In this document: in pieces, positions 47,441-56,436 of the stretch
How the letters are laid out: each line of letters begins with the position of its first letter
Position numbering within the stretch: position 1 is the first letter of the stretch
Origin: an uncultured Arachnia sp.
GTDB taxonomy: Bacteria; Actinomycetota; Actinomycetes; Propionibacteriales; Propionibacteriaceae
NCBI GenBank assembly: GCA_947499145.1
Contig: CANMNB010000004.1
Coordinates: 62,001 to 126,000, forward strand
Reading direction: 5' to 3'
Length of the DNA stretch: 64,000 bases
Notes under the pieces: model-generated
Told to the model about the DNA's origin: nothing
Database searches by the model: none
Seen by the model: the letters and a program-made list of their open reading frames with translations, nothing else
Position numbers and translations under genes: made by a program

Positions 47441-48544
47441 ATGAACGAGCTCGGACGCAGCAAGCGCGCCAGCCGCGGTTACAGCTTCGACGATGTTGCC
47501 ATCGCCCCCGCCCGTCGCACCCGTGGCGAGGCCGAGGTGGACCTGAATTGGCGGATCGACGCGGTCACCTTCGACCTGCCGATCGTCGCCGCCCCGATGG
47601 ACTCGGTGATGTCGCCGGCCACGGCCATCCTCATGGGCCAGCTCGGCGGGCTGGGGGTGCTGAACCTCGAGGGCCTGTGGACCCGCTACGAGGACCCCAG
47701 CCGCCAGTACGAGCAGCTGACCGAACCCGTCGACCAGGTGACGGCCACCAAGCGGCTCCAGCAGATCTATGCCGAGCCGGTGAAGGCAGAGCTCATCGAG
47801 GCCCGCCTCGCCGAGATCCGGGAGGCAGGTGTACCGGTCGCCGGCGCGCTGTCCCCGGCCCGGACGCAGGAGTTCGCCGACGTCATCGCAGGGGCGGGAC
47901 TGGACTTCTTCGTCATCCGCGGCACCACCGTGTCGGCGGAGCACGTCGACGACGCCGAGCAGCCCCTGAACCTCAAGGAGTTCATCTACCGATTCGACAC
48001 CCCCGTCCTCGTCGGCGGTTGCGCCACCTATCGCAGCGCCCTGCACCTCATGCGAGCCGGGGCGGCCGGCGTCCTGGTCGGCTTCGGGGGCGGTGCCACT
48101 CACACCACCGCGTCCGTGCTGGGCATCGAGGTCCCCATGGCCTCGGCCGTCGCGGACGTCGCCGAGGCCCGCCGCGACTACCTCGAGGAGTCGCAGGGAC
48201 GCTACGTGCACCTCATCGCTGACGGCGCCGTCGGCCGGTCGGGCGACATCGCCAAGGCCATCGCCTGCGGTGCTGACGCCGTCATGGTGGGTTCCCCGTT
48301 GGCGCGGGCCACCGAGGCGCCCGGCCGCGGCTGGCACTGGGGCTCCGAGGCATGGCACGCGAGCCTCCCTCGCGGCGAGCGGGTGTTCTTCGACCAGGTC
48401 GGCTCGCTGGCCGAAGTGGTCTCGGGCCCCAGCCACGTGCCCGACGGCACGATGAACCTGGCCGGCGGGCTGCGCAAGGCGATGGCCCTCACGGGCTACA
48501 CCGACGTCAAGTCCTTCCAGCGCATCGACCTCATGCTCCACTGA
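47441..48544 (+). CDS. guaB3: GuaB3 family IMP dehydrogenase-related protein
   Basis: 367 aa, TIM-barrel IMPDH paralogue without CBS domains. RGYSFDDVAIAPARRTRGEA start, PIVAAPMDSVMSPATAILMG and GVLVGFGGGATHTTASVLGI: the GPGSxCT catalytic loop of IMPDH is replaced by GFGGGATHTT, so there is no catalytic Cys. The related cyanobacterial/actinobacterial GuaB3 enzymes reduce GMP to IMP in some hosts. Function here unproven. AAGGAG before the ATG. Same operon as guaB. Confidence 0.9.
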   Translation: MNELGRSKRASRGYSFDDVAIAPARRTRGEAEVDLNWRIDAVTFDLPIVAAPMDSVMSPATAILMGQLGGLGVLNLEGLWTRYEDPSRQYEQLTEPVDQVTATKRLQQIYAEPVKAELIEARLAEIREAGVPVAGALSPARTQEFADVIAGAGLDFFVIRGTTVSAEHVDDAEQPLNLKEFIYRFDTPVLVGGCATYRSALHLMRAGAAGVLVGFGGGATHTTASVLGIEVPMASAVADVAEARRDYLEESQGRYVHLIADGAVGRSGDIAKAIACGADAVMVGSPLARATEAPGRGWHWGSEAWHASLPRGERVFFDQVGSLAEVVSGPSHVPDGTMNLAGGLRKAMALTGYTDVKSFQRIDLMLH

Positions 48545-48545
48545 C

Positions 48546-48845
48546 ATGGACATCTCCGACGCACGCGCCGAACTGGAGACGATGCGCGGCAGCATCGACA
48601 ACATGGACGCTGCGCTCATCCACCTGCTGGCGGAGCGCTTCAAGATCACGCAGAAGGTCGGGCGTCTCAAGGCCGCAGCCGGGCTTCCCCCGGCCGATCC
48701 CGAGCGGGAGCAGCGCCAGATCAGGCGGCTGCGGATCCTCGCCGAGGAGGCCCAGCTCGATCCCGAATTGGCCGAGAAGTTCCTGACGTTCATCGTGGCC
48801 GAGGTCGTGCGGCACCACGAGCAGATCGCCCGCGAGCAGGGCTGA
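48546..48845 (+). CDS. Chorismate mutase, AroQ class
   Basis: 99 aa helical protein. RAELETMRGSIDNMDAALIHLLAERFKITQKVG is the AroQ helix 1 with the catalytic Arg/Lys, and ADPEREQRQIRRLRILAEEAQL follows. Converts chorismate to prephenate in Phe/Tyr synthesis. Actinobacterial AroQ of this size often needs DAHP synthase for activity (shown in Mycobacterium). ATG lies 1 nt after the guaB3 stop, so it is co-transcribed. Confidence 0.88.
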   Translation: MDISDARAELETMRGSIDNMDAALIHLLAERFKITQKVGRLKAAAGLPPADPEREQRQIRRLRILAEEAQLDPELAEKFLTFIVAEVVRHHEQIAREQG

Positions 48846-48873
48846 ACCCGACGACGGGTCAAGGAGGCTGGAC

Positions 48874-50049
48874 ATGACGGACATCGTGATCGGTGCAGGC
48901 CTCGCCGGGCTCAACGCGGCCCGGGTGCTGCGGGGACGTGGCCGCGAGGTGCGGGTCCTCGAAGCCGACTCCCGGATCGGCGGGCGCGTGGCCACCGACG
49001 TCGTCGACGGCTTCCGCTGCGACCGGGGCTTCCAGCTGCTGAACCCGAGCTACCCCGCCGCCCGGCGGGCCCTCGACTTCACCCGCCTCGACCTCCACCG
49101 GTTCGGGCGCGGGGCCGCCGTCCTGACCGAGGACGGGCACCAGGTGCTCGCCGATCCCACCCGCCACCCCCAGCACGCCCCGGCCCTGTTCCGCGGACTC
49201 CTGGAACTCGGGGACCTGGGAGCACTGGTGACGTGGCTGCGTCGCGCCGGCGAGGACGACGCCACGTTCGCCGCATCGCTGGATGCTGCCGGATTCGGGC
49301 CCGGCCTCCGCGCCCTGCTGGAGCGGTTCTTCACCGGTGTCACGCTCGACCCCCACCACGAGACGTCGGCGAGCCAGGTCCGGCGCCTCGCCGGCTACTT
49401 CGCGGTGGGGACCCCTGGCGTCCCCGGACAGGGCATGGCCGCGGTGCCGCAGCAACTCGCCGAGGGCCTGCACGACGTCATCCGGATCGACTCCCCGGTG
49501 ACCGCCGTGCAGCGCGAGGAGGGCGCCTGGACCGTGATCGTCGACGGCGAGGGCCATCGCGCGGAGCACGTGGTCCTGGCCTGCGACCCCATCACCACCG
49601 CCCGGCTCCTGCACCGCGTACCCCCCACGATGCTGGGTGTAACCACGTGGTGGTTCGCCACCGACCGGGCGCCATCGCGGCTGCCCTTCCTCCACCTCGA
49701 CCTGCGCTCCGACGCGCGTCTCGCGAACGCCGCGGTGGTGTCCACCGCCGCCCCCTCGTACGCTCCGGCCGGCCAGCACCTGATCCAGGCCAGCGCCGTG
49801 GCTGGTCACGACCTGGACGACGAGCAGGCCGCGACCCAGGCAGCGGAGCTGCTGGGCGCCGACGCGACGGGGTGGCGCCTGCTCGTGCGGCACGACGTCG
49901 ACCGGGCCCTTCCCGCGCAACGGCCCGGTCGCGTGGACGTCCCGGCCGAGCCGGGACTCCACGTGGCAGGGGACTGGGCGGGTGCCTCGATCCAGGATGC
50001 GCTTGCCACCGGTGAGAAGGTCGCGAAGAGGCTCGCCGCGACCTCCTGA
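48874..50049 (+). CDS. FAD-dependent oxidoreductase, amine oxidase/phytoene desaturase-like
   Basis: 391 aa. N-terminal dinucleotide-binding GAGLAGLNAARVLRGRG and LEADSRIGGRVATD, with the GGR motif of the flavin amine-oxidase/protoporphyrinogen oxidase superfamily. C-terminal GLHVAGDWAGASIQDAL is the second FAD contact. The protein is shorter than phytoene desaturases, and substrate cannot be assigned. AAGGAG upstream. 28 nt from the chorismate mutase stop. Confidence 0.85.
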   Translation: MTDIVIGAGLAGLNAARVLRGRGREVRVLEADSRIGGRVATDVVDGFRCDRGFQLLNPSYPAARRALDFTRLDLHRFGRGAAVLTEDGHQVLADPTRHPQHAPALFRGLLELGDLGALVTWLRRAGEDDATFAASLDAAGFGPGLRALLERFFTGVTLDPHHETSASQVRRLAGYFAVGTPGVPGQGMAAVPQQLAEGLHDVIRIDSPVTAVQREEGAWTVIVDGEGHRAEHVVLACDPITTARLLHRVPPTMLGVTTWWFATDRAPSRLPFLHLDLRSDARLANAAVVSTAAPSYAPAGQHLIQASAVAGHDLDDEQAATQAAELLGADATGWRLLVRHDVDRALPAQRPGRVDVPAEPGLHVAGDWAGASIQDALATGEKVAKRLAATS

Positions 50050-50067
50050 TCCGCTAGACATGGGGGC

Positions 50068-51039
50068 ATGACCCTCATCGGATTCCACGCGTCCCACGAG
50101 CAACTCTCACCGCGGGAGCTGCTGCGCGACGTCCAACGGGCCGAACGGATCGGGTTCCAGGCCGCGATGTGCTCGGACCACATCGAGCCGTGGTCCGAGC
50201 GCCAGGGCCACTCGGGCTTCGCCTGGTCCTGGCTCGGGGCCGCGCTCGCCACCACCGACCTGCGCTTCGGCGTCGTGAACGCCCCCGGGCAGCGGTACCA
50301 CCCCGCGATCATCGCGCACGCCTCCGCGACCCTCGGGCAGATGTTCCCTGGCCGGTTCTGGATGGCCGCAGGCAGCGGCGAGAACATGAACGAGCACATC
50401 ACCGGTGACGAGTGGCCGGACAAGGAGACACGGCAGCTCCGGCTGGAGGAATCGGTGGACCTGATCCGCCGCCTGCACACCGGTGAGCGGGTCTCCCACG
50501 ACGGCCTGGTGCGCATGGACCGCGCGAAGTTGTGGGACCTCCCCGAGCAGCCGGTGCCGATCGTCGCGCCCGCGGTGTCCGTGGAGACCGCCCGCCGCTC
50601 GGCGGCCTGGGCCGATGGGTTGATCACCATCAACCAGCCGCACGACGTCCTGCGCGAGATGGTCGACGCCTACCGCTCCAACGGCGGGAGGGGGCCGGTT
50701 GCCCTGCAGGTCCACCTGGCCTGGGCCCCGAGCCGTGAGGAGGCGGAGGCGACCGCCCTCGACCAGTGGCGCACCAACACCTTCTCCCCGCCGAAGTGCT
50801 GGGACCTCGCCACCAGCGACGAATTCGACGCCGAGTCCCGCAACATCGGGCTGGAGGAGGTCTCCCGTGCGGTGCGGATCTCCTCCGACGTCGAACAGCA
50901 CCTCGAGTGGCTCCGGGAGTACGAGGCCCTGGGGTTCGACGAGATCTACCTGCACTACGTCGGCCAGGACCACGACCGCTACTTCGACCAGTTCGCCCCG
51001 GCGGTCCTGGCCGAGCTCACTGAGGGAGGCGCAGCATGA
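50068..51039 (+). CDS. LLM-class flavin oxidoreductase related to F420 G6PDH family
   Basis: 323 aa TIM barrel. IGFHASHEQLSPRELLRDV, AMCSDHIEPWSERQGHSGF and NAPGQRYHPAIIAHASATLG resemble F420-dependent glucose-6-phosphate dehydrogenase-like proteins, of the subgroup thought to use a flavin rather than F420. Substrate unknown. TAGACA lies 7 nt before the ATG, suggesting a leaderless mRNA. The stop overlaps the GH13 gene (ATGA), so the two products probably work together. Confidence 0.87.
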   Translation: MTLIGFHASHEQLSPRELLRDVQRAERIGFQAAMCSDHIEPWSERQGHSGFAWSWLGAALATTDLRFGVVNAPGQRYHPAIIAHASATLGQMFPGRFWMAAGSGENMNEHITGDEWPDKETRQLRLEESVDLIRRLHTGERVSHDGLVRMDRAKLWDLPEQPVPIVAPAVSVETARRSAAWADGLITINQPHDVLREMVDAYRSNGGRGPVALQVHLAWAPSREEAEATALDQWRTNTFSPPKCWDLATSDEFDAESRNIGLEEVSRAVRISSDVEQHLEWLREYEALGFDEIYLHYVGQDHDRYFDQFAPAVLAELTEGGAA

Positions 51040-52796
51040 GGACCGCAGAGACCTCCGACCTGTGGTGGAAGACCGCCGTGTTCTACTGCCTGGACGTGGA
51101 GAAGTTCTTCGACGCCAATGGCGACGGGGTGGGCGACTTCGAGGGACTCACGGACCGTGTGCAGTATCTGCAGGAGCTCGGCGTGACGTGCCTGTGGCTC
51201 ATGCCGTTCTACCCCTCGCCCGGGAAGGACGACGGCTACGACGTCGCCGACTTCTACGGCGTGGACCCCCGCCTGGGTGACCTCGGCGACCTGGTGGAGT
51301 TCATCCGGGCCGCGAAGGACTCCGGCATGCGAGTCATCGTCGACGCCCTGGTCAACCACACCTCGGACCAGCACCCCTGGTTCCGCTCTGCTCTGAGGAG
51401 CAAGAACAGCCCCCACCGTGACTACTACGTGTGGCGCGCGGAGGAGCCGCCGGACACGTCGCACAAGGTGGTCTTCCCGGACGAGGAGGATTCCATCTGG
51501 ACCAAGGACGAGAAGTCGGGGGAGTGGTACCTGCACAACTTCTATCGACACCAGCCCGACCTGAACACCTCGAATCCGGCCGTCCGCGACGAGATCGCCA
51601 AGATGATGGGGTTCTGGCTGGAGCTCGGCATCGACGGTTTCCGCATCGACGCCGTGCCCTTCTCGCTGGAGGTCAACGGTGGCTACACCGAGACGCCGCA
51701 GTTCTTCACCGATCCGCACGACTTCCTGAGGAACCTTCGGGGTTTCACGTCGCGACGTCGCGGTGACAGCGTCCTGCTCGGTGAGGTCAACCTCCCCTAC
51801 GAGGACCAGCTCGGCTTCTTCGGCGGCGAGGATGCCAACGAGCTCACGATGATGTTCGACTTCGTCGGGATGCAGTACACGTACCTGGCCCTCGCCCGGC
51901 AGGATGCGGGACCCCTGGTCGACAAGCTGGGGAAGCGACCGGTGCTGCCGTCGGTGAACCAGTGGGCGACGTTCCTGCGCAATCACGACGAGCTCACCCT
52001 GGACAAGCTGAGCGACGAGGAGCGCCAGGAGGTCTTCGCCGCGTTCGGGCCGGAGCCGGAGATGCAGATCTTTGACCGCGGCCTCAAGCGGCGCCTGCCC
52101 CCGATGCTCGGGGGTGACCCGCGCAGGATCCGGATGGCCTACTCCCTGATGTTCACGATGGGAGGCTCCCCGGTGCTCTTCTACGGCGAGGAGATCGGGA
52201 TGGGGGAGAACCTCGATGCGAAGGGTCGGATGGCGGTCCGCACGCCCATGCAGTGGGCCAACTCGAGGAACGGAGGATTCTCCGGGGCGCCGCCACGCAA
52301 GCTCGTCCAGCCGGTGGTGGAGGGCGGCTACGGGCCTGAGCACGTCAATGTCGTCGACGCCCGGCGGGATCCCGACTCGCTGTTCCACTTCTTCAAGAAG
52401 TTGATCCACCTGTACCGGCGGACGCCCGAGATCGGGTGGGGGACGCTGGAGGTCCTCGACCAGTCGTGCCCCTCGGTCCTGGCCCATTCGATGACGTGGA
52501 CCGGGATGGACGCTGCGGAACCCGTGGAGGGCGAGGCCAGCGCCCAGGTCTCGGACACGCTGGTGCCCATGACCACCTACTTCGTGCACAACCTCTCCGA
52601 CGAGGCCGTCACGGTGACCCTCGACGTCACCAGCAAGTGGTTCGATGCAGAGGCGTTGGCGGGCTGCGAGCTGCGGGACCTGATGGACTCGGCGGACGTT
52701 CCCGTGGCCGAGGACGGCACGGTGGAGGTGCCGCTCTCCGGCTACGGATTCGTGTGGCTGAGGTTGGCCCACGACCGGGACCAAAGACTGGCCTAG
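51036..52796 (+). CDS. GH13 alpha-glucosidase / trehalose synthase-like
   Basis: 586 aa. Alpha-amylase superfamily: VDALVNHTSDQHPWF, nucleophile Asp205 in GFRIDAVPF, acid Glu250 in LLGEVNLPYED, and Asp318 in LRNHDELT. C-terminal beta domain from about 490. It resembles trehalose synthase (maltose-trehalose isomerase) but lacks fused maltokinase; hydrolase activity is possible. Starts in ATGA overlap with the LLM oxidoreductase; convergent with cysE (6 nt gap). Confidence 0.88.
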   Translation: MRTAETSDLWWKTAVFYCLDVEKFFDANGDGVGDFEGLTDRVQYLQELGVTCLWLMPFYPSPGKDDGYDVADFYGVDPRLGDLGDLVEFIRAAKDSGMRVIVDALVNHTSDQHPWFRSALRSKNSPHRDYYVWRAEEPPDTSHKVVFPDEEDSIWTKDEKSGEWYLHNFYRHQPDLNTSNPAVRDEIAKMMGFWLELGIDGFRIDAVPFSLEVNGGYTETPQFFTDPHDFLRNLRGFTSRRRGDSVLLGEVNLPYEDQLGFFGGEDANELTMMFDFVGMQYTYLALARQDAGPLVDKLGKRPVLPSVNQWATFLRNHDELTLDKLSDEERQEVFAAFGPEPEMQIFDRGLKRRLPPMLGGDPRRIRMAYSLMFTMGGSPVLFYGEEIGMGENLDAKGRMAVRTPMQWANSRNGGFSGAPPRKLVQPVVEGGYGPEHVNVVDARRDPDSLFHFFKKLIHLYRRTPEIGWGTLEVLDQSCPSVLAHSMTWTGMDAAEPVEGEASAQVSDTLVPMTTYFVHNLSDEAVTVTLDVTSKWFDAEALAGCELRDLMDSADVPVAEDGTVEVPLSGYGFVWLRLAHDRDQRLA

Positions 52797-52802
52797 CGAC
52801 GC

Positions 52803-53360
52803 TCAGGCGATGACGTCGCCCTCGTGCACCTTGCTCGGAATCCCCACGACGACGGTGCCGGGGGCGACGTCCTTGACCACGAGGGCGTTGGCGCCGATCT
52901 TCGCGTCGTCCCCGATCGTGATGGCGCCGATGATCTTGGCGCCGGCGCCGAGCAGCACCCTGTCACCGACGGTGGGGTGGCGCTTGAACCGGCCGCGGGC
53001 GCGTCCCCCCAGGGTGACCTGGTGGTACATCAGGACGTCGTCGCCCACGATCGCCGTCTCCCCGATGACGACGCCCATGCCGTGGTCGATGAAGAAGCGG
53101 CGACCGATGACGGCGCCGGGGTGGATCTCGATACCGGTGGCGAACCGGGCGAACTGGCTGATGATGCGCGCCAGCGGCTGCAGCGCGGGGGAGCGCTGCC
53201 ACAGCCGGTGGGCGATGCGGTGCGACCAGATGGCATGGATGCCGGGATACGCCAGGGCCACCTCCAACCTGCTGCGTGCAGCGGGGTCCTCCCGCATGGC
53301 TGTGGCGATGTCCTCAGCCATGCGGGAGGCGATCAGCCGGAGGCGGCTCGGCAATGTCAC
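52803..53360 (-). CDS. cysE: Serine O-acetyltransferase
   Basis: 185 aa short-form enzyme (EpsC type). Activates serine for cysteine synthesis. Left-handed beta-helix repeats [29 protein letters not shown] with the catalytic His/Asp dyad, then hexapeptide [15 protein letters not shown]. The C-terminus ends in EGDVIA; the final Ile needed for CysK binding in other species is one residue in from the end. GTG 53360 sits on the cysK stop (one-base overlap), so translation is coupled. Confidence 0.92.
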   Translation of the reverse strand: MTLPSRLRLIASRMAEDIATAMREDPAARSRLEVALAYPGIHAIWSHRIAHRLWQRSPALQPLARIISQFARFATGIEIHPGAVIGRRFFIDHGMGVVIGETAIVGDDVLMYHQVTLGGRARGRFKRHPTVGDRVLLGAGAKIIGAITIGDDAKIGANALVVKDVAPGTVVVGIPSKVHEGDVIA

Positions 53361-54286
53361 TAGTCGATGAGTCCTTCGAACAAGACGGTGGACAGGTAGC
53401 GCTCACCGAATGAAGGAATGATAACCACGATCGTCTTGCCCGCGTTCTCCGGCCGGGCTGCGACCTCGGCCGCGGCGGACAGGGCGGCACCGGACGAGAG
53501 GCCCACGAGGAGCCCCTCCTCCCTGGCTGCGCGGCGTGCGAAGTCGACCGACTGGTCGATGTTGCGGGGCAGGACCTCGTCGATGATGGAGCGGTCGAGG
53601 ATCTCGGGGATGAAGTTCGCGCCGATGCCCTGGATCTTGTGGGGGCCGGGAGCGTTGCCGGAGAGGATCGCGGACTCCTCGGGCTCCACTGCCACGATCT
53701 GCACCTCGGGCTTGCGCTCTTTGAGGACCTGGCCGACGCCGGAGATCGTGCCGCCGGTGCCGATGCCGGCCACGACGATGTCGACCGTGCCGTCGGTGTC
53801 GTTCCAGATCTCCTCAGCCGTGGTGCGGCGATGGATGTCGACGTTGGCGGGGTTGGCGAACTGGCGGGCGAGAACACCCCCGCGCTCGGCGGCGATCTCG
53901 TTGGCCTTTTCGACGGCACCCTTCATCCCCAGGGGGCCGGGGGTCAGCACCAGCTCCGCGCCGAACGCGCGCAGGAGAGCCCTGCGCTCCTTGGACATGG
54001 TCTCCGGCATCGCCAGCACGACGTTGTAGCCCTTGGCGGCGCCGACCATCGCCAGGGCGATGCCGGTGTTGCCGCTGGTGGCCTCGACGATGGTGCCGCC
54101 GGGCTGAAGTTCGCCCGACGCCTCGGCGGCCTCGACGATGGCCACGCCGATGCGGTCCTTCACCGAGTTGGCGGGGTTGTAGAACTCGAGCTTGGCGACG
54201 ACGGTGGCGTTGTCGTCCACGATGCGGTTCAGCTTCACGAGGGGGGTGCGGCCGATGAGTGCCGTCACGTCAGAGTAGATCGTCAT
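53360..54286 (-). CDS. cysK: Cysteine synthase A
   Basis: 308 aa PLP enzyme. Makes cysteine from O-acetylserine and sulfide. PLP lysine is Lys43 in [24 protein letters not shown] and [16 protein letters not shown] are the substrate and phosphate loops. It is upstream of cysE on the minus strand, the common cysK-cysE order. ATG 54286; no clear ribosome site seen. Confidence 0.96.
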   Translation of the reverse strand: MTIYSDVTALIGRTPLVKLNRIVDDNATVVAKLEFYNPANSVKDRIGVAIVEAAEASGELQPGGTIVEATSGNTGIALAMVGAAKGYNVVLAMPETMSKERRALLRAFGAELVLTPGPLGMKGAVEKANEIAAERGGVLARQFANPANVDIHRRTTAEEIWNDTDGTVDIVVAGIGTGGTISGVGQVLKERKPEVQIVAVEPEESAILSGNAPGPHKIQGIGANFIPEILDRSIIDEVLPRNIDQSVDFARRAAREEGLLVGLSSGAALSAAAEVAARPENAGKTIVVIIPSFGERYLSTVLFEGLID

Positions 54287-54373
54287 GTTGTGATTGAACG
54301 CGACCGGGAGGGGGTTTATTCCTCACCGGGCCCACGAATCCCGCTGCGGTTCGGAGGCCCGGACGTTCGGCTC

Positions 54374-54379
54374 TAGACT
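54374..54379 (+). promoter_or_regulatory. Leaderless -10 box of guaA
   Basis: TAGACT (54374-54379) is 7 nt before the ATG at 54387. cysK is divergent, so this 100-bp gap carries both promoters. Confidence 0.6.
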
Positions 54380-54386
54380 CGGGCGC

Positions 54387-55940
54387 ATGATGTCGCAACA
54401 TGACCTCGTGCTGGTGGTCGACTACGGTGCCCAGTACGCGCAGCTGATTGCCCGTCGGGTCCGTGAGGCGTCCGTGTACTCGGAGATCATCAGCGGATCG
54501 GCCAGCGTCGAGGAGATCATGGGACGGCAGCCCGCCGCCATCATCCTGTCGGGCGGTCCCTCGTCGGTCTACGAGCCGGACGCGCCCCAGGTCGACCCGG
54601 CGCTCTTCGACACCGGCATCCCGGTCCTCGGTATCTGCTACGGCTTCCAGGCGATGGCGCAGGCGCTCGGCGGCACCGTCGCCAGGACCGGGCAGCGGGA
54701 GTACGGGCGCACCTCGCTGTCCATCCAGAACAGCGGCTGCCTGCTCTCCAGCCTTCCCAACACCCTGAACGTGTGGATGAGCCATGGCGACTCCGTCGCC
54801 CGGGCCCCCGAAGGGTTCCAGGTCCTGGCCCGCACGGCGGGCGCCCCCGTCGCCGCGTTCGAGCACAAGGAGCGCAAGCTCGCCGGCGTGCAGTGGCACC
54901 CCGAGGTGCAGCACTCCCAGTGGGGCCAGCAGGTCCTGGAGCACTTCCTGTTCAACATCGCCGGGCTCACGCCCGACTGGACGTCGGAGAACATCGTCGA
55001 CGAGTCCATCGCCGCGATCCGCGAGACGGTGGGGGACAAGCGGGTCCTGTGCGCGTTGTCCGGTGGCGTCGACTCCGCCGTGGCCGCAGCCCTGGTCCAG
55101 GAGGCCATCGGCTCGCAGCTCACCTGCGTCTTCGTCGACCACGGCCTGCTGCGGGAGGGCGAGGCCGAGCAGGTCAAGACCGACTTCGTCCGTGCCACCG
55201 GCGTTGACCTGGTGGTGGCGGACGAGAAGGACCGCTTCCTCGGTGCGCTGAGGGGCGTCACCGACCCCGAGGAGAAGCGTAAGATCATCGGCCGCGAGTT
55301 CATCCGGACCTTCGAGGCCACGGCGCGACAGTTGGCGGGCGAACTGGGAGTCGAGTTCCTCGTGCAGGGCACGCTGTACCCCGACGTCGTCGAGTCCGGT
55401 GGCGGCGAGGGCGCTGCGAACATCAAGAGCCACCACAACGTCGGTGGCCTTCCGGACGACCTGGAGTTCATCCTCATCGAGCCGCTGCGGGCGATGTTCA
55501 AGGACGAGGTCCGAGCGGTCGGTGCCCGCCTCGGGCTGCCTGAGGCGATGGTGTGGCGTCACCCGTTCCCCGGACCCGGGCTCGGCATCAGGATCATCGG
55601 AGAGGTCAACGCGGAGCGGCTCGCCATCCTGCGACGCGCCGACGCCATCGCGCGCCAGGAGCTGGCGGAGGCGCGCCTTGAGCGCGACGTGTGGCAGTTC
55701 CCGGTGGTGCTGCTGGCCGACGTCCGCTCCGTGGGCGTGCAGGGTGACGGTCGCACGTACGGGCATCCCATCGTGCTGCGACCCGTCACGAGTGACGACG
55801 CGATGACGGCCGACTGGGCGAAGCTGCCCTACGAGGTGCTGGAGCGCATCTCCAGCCGGATCACTAACGAGGTGCCCGAGGTCAATCGCGTGGTGTTGGA
55901 CATCACGACGAAGCCCCCGGGCACCATCGAGTGGGAGTGA
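54387..55940 (+). CDS. guaA: GMP synthase (glutamine-hydrolysing)
   Basis: 517 aa. Converts XMP to GMP. Class I glutamine amidotransferase domain with nucleophile Cys in [11 protein letters not shown] (about 85) and [13 protein letters not shown]-pyrophosphatase PP-loop [15 protein letters not shown] (about 225) and dimerisation domain to the end, [10 protein letters not shown]. The preferred start is ATG 54387 (ATG-ATG; next at 54390). Same pathway as guaB/guaB3 6 kb away, but not co-transcribed. Confidence 0.97.
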   Translation: MMSQHDLVLVVDYGAQYAQLIARRVREASVYSEIISGSASVEEIMGRQPAAIILSGGPSSVYEPDAPQVDPALFDTGIPVLGICYGFQAMAQALGGTVARTGQREYGRTSLSIQNSGCLLSSLPNTLNVWMSHGDSVARAPEGFQVLARTAGAPVAAFEHKERKLAGVQWHPEVQHSQWGQQVLEHFLFNIAGLTPDWTSENIVDESIAAIRETVGDKRVLCALSGGVDSAVAAALVQEAIGSQLTCVFVDHGLLREGEAEQVKTDFVRATGVDLVVADEKDRFLGALRGVTDPEEKRKIIGREFIRTFEATARQLAGELGVEFLVQGTLYPDVVESGGGEGAANIKSHHNVGGLPDDLEFILIEPLRAMFKDEVRAVGARLGLPEAMVWRHPFPGPGLGIRIIGEVNAERLAILRRADAIARQELAEARLERDVWQFPVVLLADVRSVGVQGDGRTYGHPIVLRPVTSDDAMTADWAKLPYEVLERISSRITNEVPEVNRVVLDITTKPPGTIEWE

Positions 55941-55944
55941 GCGC

Positions 55945-56220
55945 TCAGTAGGCTCCGGGGCCCTGGCCGTCGCGCTTGCGCGAGCTGTACCAGTCCTGGG
56001 CTTTGTGGACCCCTTCCTCGGCGAGCGTGCCGCCGGCGGGTCGGGGCATGATGATCCAGAGGGCGACGTACAGCGCGAGGCCGGTGCCCCAGATGAGCGA
56101 GATCAGGACGAAGGCGATGCGTACCCAGGTGGCATCGACGCCGAGGGCTCTGCCGAGCCCACTGGCGACGCCTGCGACGATCTTGCCCTCGTCGGAGCGG
56201 CGGATGTTGGCGAGTTCCAT
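55945..56220 (-). CDS. PspC domain protein, small
   Basis: 91 aa. IRRSDEGKIVAGVASGLGRAL and ATWVRIAFVLISLIWGTGLALYVALWIIMP form a PspC domain, with one or two membrane segments and a short cytoplasmic tail. PspC proteins sense envelope stress in the phage-shock system. The gene lies in a run of three minus-strand genes. ATG 56220 has GGAGAAAC upstream. Confidence 0.87.
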   Translation of the reverse strand: MELANIRRSDEGKIVAGVASGLGRALGVDATWVRIAFVLISLIWGTGLALYVALWIIMPRPAGGTLAEEGVHKAQDWYSSRKRDGQGPGAY

Positions 56221-56247
56221 GGTGTTTCTCCTTGGGTGGTGGGTGGT

Positions 56248-56436
56248 TCAGGAACGGGATTGGTGCCTCAGCGCCAGGAGGACGCCGAGGATGCCGGAGG
56301 CGATCAGGACGACGGCGTAGCCGACCTGGGGTGGTCCCACGACGGTGCCGCCGCTGACCAGGTGGGCGGTGAGGCCGGCGAAGCCCAAGAGGATTAGGCC
56401 GGTGACGAGGGTCGAGGTGGTGGAGGCGTTCCTCAT
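56248..56436 (-). CDS. Small two-span membrane protein
   Basis: 62 aa. TSTLVTGLILLGFAGLTAHLV and VGYAVVLIASGILGVLLAL are hydrophobic segments. ATG overlaps the stop of the larger PspC gene (ATGA), supporting it as a real gene. Family not recognised; probably a partner of the neighbouring PspC proteins. Confidence 0.7.
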   Translation of the reverse strand: MRNASTTSTLVTGLILLGFAGLTAHLVSGGTVVGPPQVGYAVVLIASGILGVLLALRHQSRS

